Shown: positions 35,251 to 43,756 of the stretch, in pieces
How positions within the stretch are numbered: the stretch's first letter is position 1
Layout: each line of letters starts with the position of its first letter
Source of the DNA: CAMLJR01 sp964631955
GTDB lineage: Bacteria > Pseudomonadota > Gammaproteobacteria > Pseudomonadales > CAMLJR01
Direction of reading: 5' to 3'
NCBI GenBank assembly: GCA_964631955.1
Contig: CAZWBA010000009.1
Coordinates: forward strand, 74,618 to 138,617
Length of the DNA stretch: 64,000 bases
Position numbers and translations under genes: made by a program
The notes under the pieces: model-generated
What the model was told of the DNA's origin: nothing
Database searches by the model: none
The model's input: only the letters and a program-made list of their open reading frames with translations

Positions 35251-35315
35251 TGGCGCAGGTTGTTGACTGCGCCATGACTCGAAAAGGGGGGCAGCGATGC
35301 TCCCTTTTTATTTTT
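35251..35315 (+). terminator. Double hairpin terminator after the PEP-CTERM gene
   Basis: A first hairpin TGGCGCAG/CTGCGCCA (35251-35274) is followed by a 12-pair stem at 35282-35305. Its left arm is AAAAGGGGGGCA, its right arm TGCTCCCTTTTT, and the loop is GCGA. More T follows. This separates the PEP-CTERM gene from the glycosyltransferase gene. Confidence 0.85.
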
Positions 35316-35369
35316 ACGCTCTCCCGGGTGCGCTCGCACCTTTGTTATCTGCCCGATGGGTTGGACGCC

Positions 35370-37499
35370 ATGGCAAATAATCGCAGAAGTACTTCCGGAA
35401 AAACCTTCGCCGCCGATTCCTCAAATTCAGTACAGGTGAAATTTGACCGCGCCTTCGCGCTTCATCAGAAAGGCCAGCTGAACCGGGCGGAAGAAATCTA
35501 CAAAAACATTCTCAAAACTCAGCCGCGGCATTTCGACAGCCTGCAGTTGCTGGGTTATCTGTCGTATCAGACCAGACGATACGAATCGGCGGTCAAGCTG
35601 ATCTCCCGGGCGCTGGAGTTCAACGCCAGTTATGCCGGCGCTTTTTCCAATCTGGGTCTGGCGCTGCACGCATTGAAGCGTTTCGATGAGGCGCTTGTGC
35701 ATTTCGATAGAGCCATTGCGTTAAAAAAGGATTTTGCGGAAGCGCATAACAATCGCGGCAATGTGCTTAAAGATCTCAGGCGCTATGACGAGGCGATACG
35801 CGCTTACGAGCGGGCGATCTCCCTGCGGCCGAATGTCGCCGAGTGCTATAGCAATCTCGGAGTCGTGCTGGCGGAACTCAGGCGATTCGGCGAGGCAATA
35901 GGCTGTTATAAAAAGGCGATTGTGCTGGCGCCGAATTACGCGCAGGCCTATCAGAATTGCGGAAATTCGCTCAAGGAAATCAATCAGTACGAAGAGGCGC
36001 TGTCGTTTCATGACCGGTCGATTGCGCTGCAGCCGGATAATCCCGCGGCCCATCACGCTCGCGCCGATGTGCTGCTGTATCTCAACCGGCTGGAGGAAGC
36101 GCTGGCCGGCTACGACAGGGCGATTGCGCTCCAGCCGACGTATGAATTCCTGTCGGGCCGGCGCCTGCTCACCCGGATGCTGATTTGCGACTGGCAGAAT
36201 ATCGAAGAACATTTAAACGAATATGAGGCAGATATTCGCGCGTCCAGAAAAGTCACGCTGCCTTTTCCGGCGCTGGCGTTGCTGGATGCGCCCGCTGTGC
36301 ACCGGCAGGCCGCTGAAATCTGGGCCAATAGCTTCTATCCGGAGTCGCATCAGCTCGGGCCGATCGAGCCGCGTCCGCGCGCTGACAGAATTCGCATCGG
36401 CTATTACTCCGCCGATTTTCACAATCACGCCACCTCGTATCTGATGGCTGAATTGTTTGAAACTCACGATCGCTCGGCATTCGAGATATTCGGTTTTTCC
36501 TTTGGTCCGAATGCGCGCGATGAGATGCGTGAGCGGGTTTCGGGCGCGCTCGATAGATTTATCGATGTCAGCGAAAAAAGCGACATCGAAATCGCGCGGT
36601 ATTCGCGTCAGCTCGGAATCGATATCGCCATCGATCTCAAAGGGTTTACCACGGGCTCGCGCATGGGCATTTTTGCCGCGCGCTGCGCACCCGTTCAGGT
36701 GAGCTATCTGGGTTATCCCGGCACGACGGGAGCGACCTATATCGATTACATCATCGCCGATGAAACCGTTATCCCGCCGGACAGTCGCTGTCATTATTCG
36801 GAGAAGGTCGTCTACCTTCCGCACAGTTATCAGGTCAATGATTCCAGGCGCCGGATTTCATCGCGACTATTTACGCGCGCAGAAATGGATCTGCCGGAAA
36901 CGGGATTTGTGTTTTGCTGTTTTAACAACGCCTACAAGATACTGCCGGCGACATTTGCCGCATGGATGAATATTCTCGGCGCTGTCGAAGGCAGCGTGCT
37001 GTGGCTGCTGGAAGATAATCCGGCGGCGACGCAGCGGTTGCGAAAGGAAGCCGAGGCTCGCGGTATCGATGGCCGTCGTCTCGTGTTCGCCAAACGCATG
37101 CCGCTGGATGAGCATCTGGCTCGGCACAGACTGGCCGATTTGTTTATCGATACCCTGCCATATAACGCGCACACGACAGCCAGCGATGCGTTATGGGCCG
37201 GCCTGCCCGTGCTCACCTGTGCCGGTAAGTCGTTTGCGAGCCGGGTTGCGGCAAGTTTGCTGAATGCGGTGCAGTTGCCCGAGCTGATTACGCACACGCT
37301 GGCTGAATACGAGGCGGCGGCGATCGAGCTGGCCATGAATGTCGAAAAGCATTCGGAGATCAAACGCAGGCTGGAGAAAAACCGGTCGGAGGCGCCACTG
37401 TTCGACGTTGCATTATTTGCGAAGCATATCGAAGCAGCCTATGCAGCGATGTATCGCCACTATCACGACGGCCTGCCGCCGGAAAATATCGGAATCTAG
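35370..37499 (+). CDS. TPR protein with OGT/SPINDLY-type glycosyltransferase domain (GT41)
   Basis: This 709-residue protein probably adds a sugar from a nucleotide donor to protein Ser/Thr residues in the cytoplasm. Residues about 20-290 are seven or more tetratricopeptide repeats (ALHQKGQLNRAEEIYKNIL, FAEAHNNRGNVLKDLRRYDE). The C-terminal half is a GT41 domain with RIGYYSADFHNHATSYLMAE, APVQVSYLGYPGTTG, FCCFNNAYKI and DTLPYNAHTTASDALWAGLP. ATG 35370 (MANNRRSTSGK) is preferred over the earlier frame start at 35250, which lies within the terminator. It lies between the two copies of the shared domain, so those proteins are candidate acceptors. Confidence 0.9.
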   Translation: MANNRRSTSGKTFAADSSNSVQVKFDRAFALHQKGQLNRAEEIYKNILKTQPRHFDSLQLLGYLSYQTRRYESAVKLISRALEFNASYAGAFSNLGLALHALKRFDEALVHFDRAIALKKDFAEAHNNRGNVLKDLRRYDEAIRAYERAISLRPNVAECYSNLGVVLAELRRFGEAIGCYKKAIVLAPNYAQAYQNCGNSLKEINQYEEALSFHDRSIALQPDNPAAHHARADVLLYLNRLEEALAGYDRAIALQPTYEFLSGRRLLTRMLICDWQNIEEHLNEYEADIRASRKVTLPFPALALLDAPAVHRQAAEIWANSFYPESHQLGPIEPRPRADRIRIGYYSADFHNHATSYLMAELFETHDRSAFEIFGFSFGPNARDEMRERVSGALDRFIDVSEKSDIEIARYSRQLGIDIAIDLKGFTTGSRMGIFAARCAPVQVSYLGYPGTTGATYIDYIIADETVIPPDSRCHYSEKVVYLPHSYQVNDSRRRISSRLFTRAEMDLPETGFVFCCFNNAYKILPATFAAWMNILGAVEGSVLWLLEDNPAATQRLRKEAEARGIDGRRLVFAKRMPLDEHLARHRLADLFIDTLPYNAHTTASDALWAGLPVLTCAGKSFASRVAASLLNAVQLPELITHTLAEYEAAAIELAMNVEKHSEIKRRLEKNRSEAPLFDVALFAKHIEAAYAAMYRHYHDGLPPENIGI

Positions 37500-37510
37500 C
37501 GAGTTTTTCC

Positions 37511-37541
37511 AAATAAAAAAAAGACCGCAGGAGCGGTCTTT
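37511..37541 (-). terminator. Intrinsic terminator between convergent glycosyltransferase and lipoprotein genes
   Basis: The stem AAAGACCGC/GCGGTCTTT encloses AGGA. On the minus strand it runs into a long T tract, so it mainly ends the lipoprotein transcript; on the plus strand the T tract is weak. Confidence 0.85.
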
Positions 37542-37577
37542 CAAGGGGTGGATGGTGAGAGCTGGATGGTGAGCGGA

Positions 37578-38810
37578 TTAGTTCGCGGGTTTCGTGCCGA
37601 CGAACAATAGGCCCTTGTCGCGCTCGGATGCTGTCGTCAGTGCCGTGACGGTCACGCGTCTGGCGAGTATGTCGCTGTCGTCGTAAGTGGCGACACCCGC
37701 ATAGGTTCCTGCCGCCGTGCAATCGCTCACCGTCAGCGTGATGTCATAGACATTGCCCGACGAGTGCACGGCCGCCGTTCCTGCATAGCTGCAGTCATCG
37801 CCGGGGCCGATGCTTGCCGCGCCGCTAATGGCTCCAGCGCTGCTGATGACAAATGTCGCGGTATTGGCTGCCGATAGCGCGGTACCGACTCCCGCCGTGC
37901 CCTGGTAGTTACCCGCCAGCGCGGTCAGGCTTGGCGTCTCCTCATAGGTGGCGTCGTAGATCAGGTCCAGCGTATCCGCTGCGACTGGCAGAAGCGGCCC
38001 TGTCAGTTTGGGTGCGAAAGTCGGCGAACCGAAATTCGGCGTGGTGACAACCCAGGATTGCAGGCCGCCAACGATAGGGCCGCCGGCATTGATCGGGCCG
38101 TTGAACTCCGGGCCGACGCCGCCGCAAGCAATGCCGTTACCAACGCAGTTGGAGCCAGCGCCGAGGACGCCTACACCCGTGACCGCATCGAGCGTGAAGG
38201 CCTGGTCGAACGTGATGATGCCCATGCCCATCTCGGAAACGTCGCCACTCACATTCCATGAGCCTGTCCCGGTGTTGGGATCGTAGGTACCGTTGTTGAT
38301 CGAGAAAGGAACAACCAGAGGGTTATTGAAGACGATAGCGGTGACGTCGAATGAACCGGTGATATCGTATGAGGAAACATCCAGAACCACGGGTACGAGG
38401 GTGCCGGTGAGTGTGCTTTGTGGAGTGAAGCTGGTGGGTGCGGAGATGGTGCCGATCAGTGCGTCACCTGCATCAAAATTCACTTCACGTAGATTGGCGG
38501 ATGTGAATGTTCCATTGGGTGGGGGCGTCACCACGCTGCTGCGGCCTGCGTAAAAGCCTGCGATATCCTGGTCATTGGCGCTGAGCGTATAGGTAAACCA
38601 GTAGTCCCCTTCGGCGGTAACCACGCCTGAAATGACTCTGCCGTTGGTGGTCGTACCTTGCCAGAAGCCGCGCGGATCTTTTGGTGGTGGAGGTGTCGTG
38701 GGGGTGTCGACATGCTGCGCTGGTTCGTCGGCGCCACCGCCACCGCCGCAACCGGTTAATGCCGCGATGGTTTGAAGCGCAATGATTACTGAAAGATATC
38801 TGCGTTTCAT
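37578..38810 (-). CDS. Lipoprotein carrying an inserted copy of the PEP-CTERM protein's domain
   Basis: This exported lipoprotein of 410 residues starts at ATG 38810 (MKRRYLSVIIALQTIAALTGC), with GAGG six bases upstream; the preceding ATG at 38813 is too near it. The lipobox cysteine is Cys21, followed by Gly-rich and Pro-rich linkers. Residues about 44-140 (FWQGTTTNGRVISGVVTAEG) and about 278-410 (LDLIYDATYEETPSLTALAG, NYQGTAGVGT, DKGLLFVGTKPAN) look like two halves of one beta-rich lipoprotein family. Between them, residues about 144-271 repeat the domain of the 34676 protein. Function is unknown. No riboswitch is seen upstream of this copy. Confidence 0.85.
   Translation of the reverse strand: MKRRYLSVIIALQTIAALTGCGGGGGADEPAQHVDTPTTPPPPKDPRGFWQGTTTNGRVISGVVTAEGDYWFTYTLSANDQDIAGFYAGRSSVVTPPPNGTFTSANLREVNFDAGDALIGTISAPTSFTPQSTLTGTLVPVVLDVSSYDITGSFDVTAIVFNNPLVVPFSINNGTYDPNTGTGSWNVSGDVSEMGMGIITFDQAFTLDAVTGVGVLGAGSNCVGNGIACGGVGPEFNGPINAGGPIVGGLQSWVVTTPNFGSPTFAPKLTGPLLPVAADTLDLIYDATYEETPSLTALAGNYQGTAGVGTALSAANTATFVISSAGAISGAASIGPGDDCSYAGTAAVHSSGNVYDITLTVSDCTAAGTYAGVATYDDSDILARRVTVTALTTASERDKGLLFVGTKPAN
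37998..38381 (-). repeat. Inverted copy of the 34748-35110 coding segment
   Basis: The segment encodes a domain nearly colinear with codons 25-145 of the PEP-CTERM gene, including GSWNVSGDVS and GGVGPEFNGPI. The similarity is visible at the DNA level, for example the shared stretch GTGGCGACGTTTCCG. The two copies face each other across the glycosyltransferase gene, about 2.9 kb apart. Confidence 0.8.
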
Positions 38811-39220
38811 CATATTCCTCGTTATTAAAATTATGAAATCTCGTTTAATGTTTTTTTTGAAAAAAATATAGGGCTTTATTTGGTTTGTTTTTGAATTCGG
38901 TGTTTCGCTATGAAAACTTAATCCATGCGGCACATCAATAAGCAATGAATTTTTAAGGGGAATATGGACGTGGTCAGATTGAAAATGTATTCCAATAGAA
39001 CTACGAAGCTGTCTTAATAAGCGACACGTTTTTTAGAGAAATTATTTTTAAATTAAGAATATTTAAAACGAGCTATCCAAAAACGCTGGATTATTTTTCA
39101 TAAAAATAGATGTTTGAATCACGCGGCAATCGTTAAAAAGCTTGTACAAAAAAGCAGTGCGAATGCGTTATCGGATTCATCATTGAATGTTCTGGCGATA
39201 ATAACCATTAGGAGAACACA
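38811..39220. other. AT-rich divergent intergenic region
   Basis: This 410-base gap between the divergent lipoprotein and TonB receptor genes has no recognisable gene. It is distinctly AT-rich with many A and T runs. I looked for a GEMM signature on the minus strand upstream of the lipoprotein and found none. No convincing promoter pair stands out on either strand, though both genes must start here. Confidence 0.5.
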
Positions 39221-41689
39221 ATGAGATTTAAAAAGCTCAATGTCCCTGCGCTGAAGTTTCAAGCCTTGTTACTGCCTCTCGGTATCGGTATGACGATGCC
39301 GGCCACCACCACTTACGCAGCGATTACTTCTCCCGATGAAGTCATCGTAACGGCGCGCCGCATGAAGGAAGAAGCGCAGACCGTTCCCATTTCGCTGACA
39401 GTGTTCAACCAGGAAACGCTGAGCGAGCGCAACGTCACCAATGGCGCCGATCTGGCCAGCTTCACGCCGTCGTTGAGTGTCAACACGCGGTTTGGGTCGG
39501 ATCAGACCACTTTCGCCATTCGCGGCTTCACGCAGGAATTGCGTACCACTGCGTCGGTTGCGGTTTATTTCGCCGATGTCGTCGCACCGCGCGGCGGCGG
39601 CTCGGTCACCGCGGGTGACGGTGCGGGACCGGGTGCATTTTTCGATTTGCAGAACGTGCAGGTTTTGAAAGGCCCGCAGGGCACGCTGTTCGGACGCAAT
39701 ACCACGGGCGGTGCCATCCAGCTCGTTCCGCAGGAGCCGACCACCAAGCTCGAAGGCTATCTGGAATTGTCGGATGGCAACTACGACATGCACCGCTATC
39801 AGGGCGTGCTGAACGTGCCCATCACGGATAATCTGCGCGCGCGTTTCGGTTTCGACCGGCAGACGCGCGATGGTTATATCAAGAATATTTCCGCTATCGG
39901 TCCCGATGCGCTTTCCAATATCGATTACACCTCCGGCCGTATCAGCCTGATGTGGGATATCAGCGACACACTGCGTAATTACACCATCTATACCAATACG
40001 TATTCGCGCAACAACGGCAGTGTGCAGGGCATATTCGCGTGCGGTTCCCAGGGTGTTGGCGGGGTGCTGTGTGATTCCAGCTACACCGAATGGCAAAGCG
40101 GCGGCGGTGATTTCTACGATGTCGTCACCGATACACCCGATCCGACCAGCACGCTGCAGCAATGGCAGTTCATCAACACCACGACGTGGGATGTGAGCGA
40201 AAATCTCACGGTGAAAAATATCCTTTCGTTTGCGAATCTGAAGCAGACCACGCGCAGTTCGGTGTTCGGTTCCAACATCAATCTCGGTGGTACGCACTAC
40301 TGGTTCTTCCCCGCCGGTTCATGGCATGGCATACCCACCAACGCCCAGAAAACGTTTGTTGAGGAACTGCAGTTCCAGGGCACGGCGCTGGAAGACAAGC
40401 TGATCTGGCAGGCGGGTCTGTATTTCGAACACAGCAAGCCGGATGGCCTTTCGGGCTCGCTGTCACCCGCGCTCGCTGCCTGTACGCTGCCGGGTAACGA
40501 TCTGCAGGACTGGAACTGTAGCAGTGTTCTGCCATCCGGCGGCGTGGTATCCAACCTGGGTACCATCGAATACAAGAACATGGCGGCGTATACCCAGTCC
40601 ACCTACAACATTTCCGACGAATACCGGTTGACGATCGGTCTTCGCTACACGGTGGACAAGTCCATCGGCGAATCGAAGCAGCAGTCGTTCTCGATCGCGC
40701 CGAATTCGGGGCAAGTGAATTTCGTTCCCGATCCGACCTGGCTCGCCGATGGTCAGATCAGCGGTTACAGCTGTGCGGCTGCAGGCGGCAATGCTGCCGA
40801 TTACTGCGCCTACAAGATGAGCCAGCGCAGCGAGGCACCGACCTGGTCGATCGGCTTCGATTATCTGCCGACCGCCGATGTGATGATCTATACGAAATAT
40901 TCGCGTGGCTATCGTCAGGGCTCGGTGAGCATCTTCGCTCCCGACGGGCTGCAGGCGTTCGATCCGGAAGAGGTGGATGCGTATGAAATCGGCGCCAAGA
41001 CTTCGTTCCGTGGCGCTATCTCGGGCACATTCAATATCTCGCTGTTTTATAACGACCTGAAGAACCAGCAACTGCAGGGTAACTATGTTCCCTGCGGCCT
41101 GACTGCACCGTGCCCGCCGGGCCTGTCCGTGGGCGGCCTGTCGCCGACGACGGCCATCCTGAATGCCGGCGCATCGACCCTTCAGGGCGTGGAGCTGGAC
41201 ACCACGCTGAGACTGACGCAGTCGCTGATTTTCACCACCTCGTACACCTTCCTGTCGACGAAACTGGACTCGCTGGAGCCCTATCCGGCTTCGACCGGCT
41301 ATGTCGGCAGCGCGAACAGCACGGTCGGCGAGCGTCTGACGTTCTCTCCGCGTCATTCCATCACCAGCGCGTTGAATTACACGCTGCCCGTGCCCGCCAC
41401 CTGGGGTGAAATATCGCTGGGCGGCTCCTATAGTTTCATCAGCGATCAGGATAGCTGTAGTGCGGCGGTGAGCCCTTATTGCCGTCTGCCGTCACGCCGC
41501 ATCGTCAGTCTGAATGCAAACTGGAAGGCGATAGCGGGTGGTCCGTTCGATGTGTCGTTCTTCGTGAACAACGCGCGGGATGAGGAGATCACCACCTATG
41601 TTCCGGGCCTCTACACACAGGTGGGCGCTGAATACCGCACGGTTGGTGAGCCGCGTATGTACGGTGCGAAGCTGAAATACAGTTTTTAA
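39221..41689 (+). CDS. TonB-dependent outer-membrane receptor
   Basis: This 822-residue outer-membrane protein imports a bulky ligand using TonB energy. The signal peptide (LLLPLGIGMTMPATTTYA) is followed by a TonB box-like DEVIVTARR. The plug domain has NVQVLKGPQGTLFGRNTTGGAIQLVPQ-type residues, and the 22-strand barrel ends in the terminal aromatic pattern MYGAKLKYSF. This subtype, without an iron-siderophore signature, is common in catabolic gammaproteobacteria and alphaproteobacteria for sterols, aromatics or glycans. AGGAG lies seven bases before the start. A terminator follows. Confidence 0.94.
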   Translation: MRFKKLNVPALKFQALLLPLGIGMTMPATTTYAAITSPDEVIVTARRMKEEAQTVPISLTVFNQETLSERNVTNGADLASFTPSLSVNTRFGSDQTTFAIRGFTQELRTTASVAVYFADVVAPRGGGSVTAGDGAGPGAFFDLQNVQVLKGPQGTLFGRNTTGGAIQLVPQEPTTKLEGYLELSDGNYDMHRYQGVLNVPITDNLRARFGFDRQTRDGYIKNISAIGPDALSNIDYTSGRISLMWDISDTLRNYTIYTNTYSRNNGSVQGIFACGSQGVGGVLCDSSYTEWQSGGGDFYDVVTDTPDPTSTLQQWQFINTTTWDVSENLTVKNILSFANLKQTTRSSVFGSNINLGGTHYWFFPAGSWHGIPTNAQKTFVEELQFQGTALEDKLIWQAGLYFEHSKPDGLSGSLSPALAACTLPGNDLQDWNCSSVLPSGGVVSNLGTIEYKNMAAYTQSTYNISDEYRLTIGLRYTVDKSIGESKQQSFSIAPNSGQVNFVPDPTWLADGQISGYSCAAAGGNAADYCAYKMSQRSEAPTWSIGFDYLPTADVMIYTKYSRGYRQGSVSIFAPDGLQAFDPEEVDAYEIGAKTSFRGAISGTFNISLFYNDLKNQQLQGNYVPCGLTAPCPPGLSVGGLSPTTAILNAGASTLQGVELDTTLRLTQSLIFTTSYTFLSTKLDSLEPYPASTGYVGSANSTVGERLTFSPRHSITSALNYTLPVPATWGEISLGGSYSFISDQDSCSAAVSPYCRLPSRRIVSLNANWKAIAGGPFDVSFFVNNARDEEITTYVPGLYTQVGAEYRTVGEPRMYGAKLKYSF

Positions 41690-41767
41690 GATGTCGGGCC
41701 ACGAATAATTTCTATAAGTGCGCGCATGTTAAAGACAGACCGATGAAATAGAGAGGTCCCTTTGGCC

Positions 41768-41832
41768 GGCGATGTTTCGAGTCATCGCCGCCCTTCTCCG
41801 GTGTACGGCTAAAACCGTTACACCGTTTTTTT
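41768..41832 (+). terminator. Hairpin pair and terminator after the TonB receptor gene
   Basis: A hairpin GGCGATG/CATCGCC (41768-41789) precedes a stem CGGTGTACGG/CCGTTACACCG with one bulged base (41799-41825). Seven or more T follow. Confidence 0.8.
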
Positions 41833-41894
41833 ATTGGGAATGAATTTTCACCAGCAACTTTTTGTTGAAACCCGATTATTTTTGAGTAGAGAAC

Positions 41895-43091
41895 ATGAAC
41901 GATATCGCTGCACCTCGTGGCTGTCCGGTACACGCCAATGTCGATCGCCGAAAATCCGCTGAAATTGCGAAGCTGAATACCAAACCGGATAACAATGCGC
42001 ACTGGGTGAAATCACCGGATGTCGCGCGCAAGATATTGCGCAGTCAGCAGGCCGTTCAGGCCGGCGCGGGCGCGGAATTCGTTACTTTCGAAAATCCGGA
42101 GCATGCACCGGTATTTTTTCTGGATGGTATCGATCATCACCGCAAGCGTTTAAAAATTCAGAAATTCCTGTCTGCCAAAGCAGTCACCGAAAGACATTTA
42201 GAGGTGATGCGAAGAATATCCATCAAGATTATCGACGGCTTCCGGCGCGAAGGAACCGCGAAGCTGGAGGATCTGAGTTTCGATCTGGCCATCGACGTGG
42301 TCGGTGAAATTCTCGGTCTGACCAACAGCGATCGGCTGGGCAGGGCGCGGCGCATTCAGCGTGTTCTCTACAGCACGCTCGATCAGGGAAAGACCGGCTT
42401 TTCCGGTTTCATCGTCAAGCTGAAGCAGATATTTTTCACATACATTTTCTTTCTGCGCGACGTGAAGCCCGCGATCGAGGCGAGAAAGAAATCGCCGAAA
42501 AACGATGCGATTTCCTTTTTTCTCGAAGATGGTTACTCCAGTAAAACCATCATCATCGAATGCCTGACCTACGGCACCGCGGGCATGCTCACGACGCGTG
42601 AATTTATCGTGATGGCGGCCTGGTATCTGTTTGAAGATGCCGCATTGCGTCAGCGCTTTCTCGATGGCGACGAAAACGAACAGCTGGCGATTCTGCTGGA
42701 AATCGTACGGCTGGAACCCGTTGCGGCGATGATACATCGCAAAATGAACGAGTCCGTGGCGCTGGATGACTCGATCAAACCGGCCGGCGAACTCTACGCC
42801 ATCGATATTCGTGCGGCGAATATCGACGAGGAGATGGTGGGCGAATGTCCTTTCGCGGTCGATCCCGAGCGCGCGAAACGTCAGCGCGATACGGGCCGAT
42901 TCCTGAGCTTTTCCGATGGTGCGCACAATTGCCCCGGCTGGCATGTGGCCATGCATGAGACGCGCATTTTTCTGGAACAGCTGTTCCGGGTGCCTGGCCT
43001 GAAACTTGAGCGCGACCCCGATATGAGCTGGAACAGCGGTTTGAAGAGCTACGAGCTGCGCAATGCAGTGATCAGTTGCGACAAAACATAA
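41895..43091 (+). CDS. Cytochrome P450
   Basis: This 398-residue soluble P450 probably hydroxylates a small hydrophobic substrate. The heme-binding loop is FSDGAHNCPGWHVA with the cysteine ligand. The I-helix region has YGTAGMLTTREF, giving the oxygen-activating Thr, and the K-helix ExxR is EIVRLEP. Length is typical of bacterial class I P450s, which need ferredoxin and a reductase; neither is adjacent. It starts 205 bases after the TonB receptor, past a terminator, so it has its own promoter. The substrate may be what the receptor imports, which is inference. Confidence 0.92.
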   Translation: MNDIAAPRGCPVHANVDRRKSAEIAKLNTKPDNNAHWVKSPDVARKILRSQQAVQAGAGAEFVTFENPEHAPVFFLDGIDHHRKRLKIQKFLSAKAVTERHLEVMRRISIKIIDGFRREGTAKLEDLSFDLAIDVVGEILGLTNSDRLGRARRIQRVLYSTLDQGKTGFSGFIVKLKQIFFTYIFFLRDVKPAIEARKKSPKNDAISFFLEDGYSSKTIIIECLTYGTAGMLTTREFIVMAAWYLFEDAALRQRFLDGDENEQLAILLEIVRLEPVAAMIHRKMNESVALDDSIKPAGELYAIDIRAANIDEEMVGECPFAVDPERAKRQRDTGRFLSFSDGAHNCPGWHVAMHETRIFLEQLFRVPGLKLERDPDMSWNSGLKSYELRNAVISCDKT

Positions 43092-43151
43092 CGCGAAGTT
43101 TTTTACGATAGCGCGCGCCCGCGAAATTTTCGCCGGCGCTCATTCGCGAAA

Positions 43152-43523
43152 TCATATATGCATTAAAGTGCCTTTCATGCCTTGCGTCGGACGGACACTG
43201 ATGCCGCTCATGGCCAGGCACTCATGCATGCACTCGTGACACGCGCTCACGCAGTCATCCATCTCGCCTATTTCCGCGCAGCTCTCCGCACAGGCCTCGC
43301 AGATATCGGCACAAACCACGCATAGCGCCGTGTGAAATTCGGACTGACTCACCATGAAGTTGAGCGTGGTTCTGCAGATTTCCGCACAATCAAGCATAAG
43401 CCGCACATGTGTCGGCTCCGCATGTTTTCCACCGAGCTCCAGGCAATGCGTGGTGGCCATCTCCAGACATATCTGATGGCAGCGTCGACAGGCTTCGATA
43501 CAGTTTTGCATGGCAGTGTTCAT
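43152..43523 (-). CDS. Cysteine-rich four-helix-bundle protein (DUF326, Csp-like copper binding)
   Basis: This 123-residue protein has regularly spaced cysteine pairs along amphipathic helices: NCIEACRRCHQICLEM, LDCAEICRTTL, CVVCADICEACAESC and CVSACHECMHECLAM. The pattern matches DUF326 and the copper storage proteins Csp. There is no signal peptide, so it is cytoplasmic like Csp3. GGAGG lies six bases before the ATG. It may buffer Cu(I). Neither neighbour is copper-related. Confidence 0.88.
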   Translation of the reverse strand: MNTAMQNCIEACRRCHQICLEMATTHCLELGGKHAEPTHVRLMLDCAEICRTTLNFMVSQSEFHTALCVVCADICEACAESCAEIGEMDDCVSACHECMHECLAMSGISVRPTQGMKGTLMHI

Positions 43524-43627
43524 CGCGACCTCCAGATTAATTCCGATCGTCGGCGTGCGGCATCGAAAATCAGATCAAGTCATTTTCTTCAATCCGTCGG
43601 AAATGGAATTTTGGTCATGGCGTCTTT

Positions 43628-43676
43628 GTTTGTAGCGTAGTGTTTGTAGCGTAGTTGCAGAGTAGTTGTAGCGTCG
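43628..43676 (+). repeat. Short tandem repeat in a promoter region
   Basis: Two perfect tandem copies of GTTTGTAGCGTAGT occupy 43628-43655. A degenerate continuation follows to about 43676. It lies between the DUF326 gene and the end of a LysR gene. It may be a slippage-prone tract. Confidence 0.6.
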
Positions 43677-43756
43677 ATATCCATCTGTTGGTTTTACCAC
43701 TCAGGCTGCCGAAGCGGGGCATGCGGGAGTGAGGTATAGCGCTTGATCAGAGACTC

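Noticed and set aside
38820..39220. Search for a second GEMM riboswitch upstream of the lipoprotein gene
   Set aside because: No GACGCAAAGC-like core or GNRA-capped stem is present on the minus strand.
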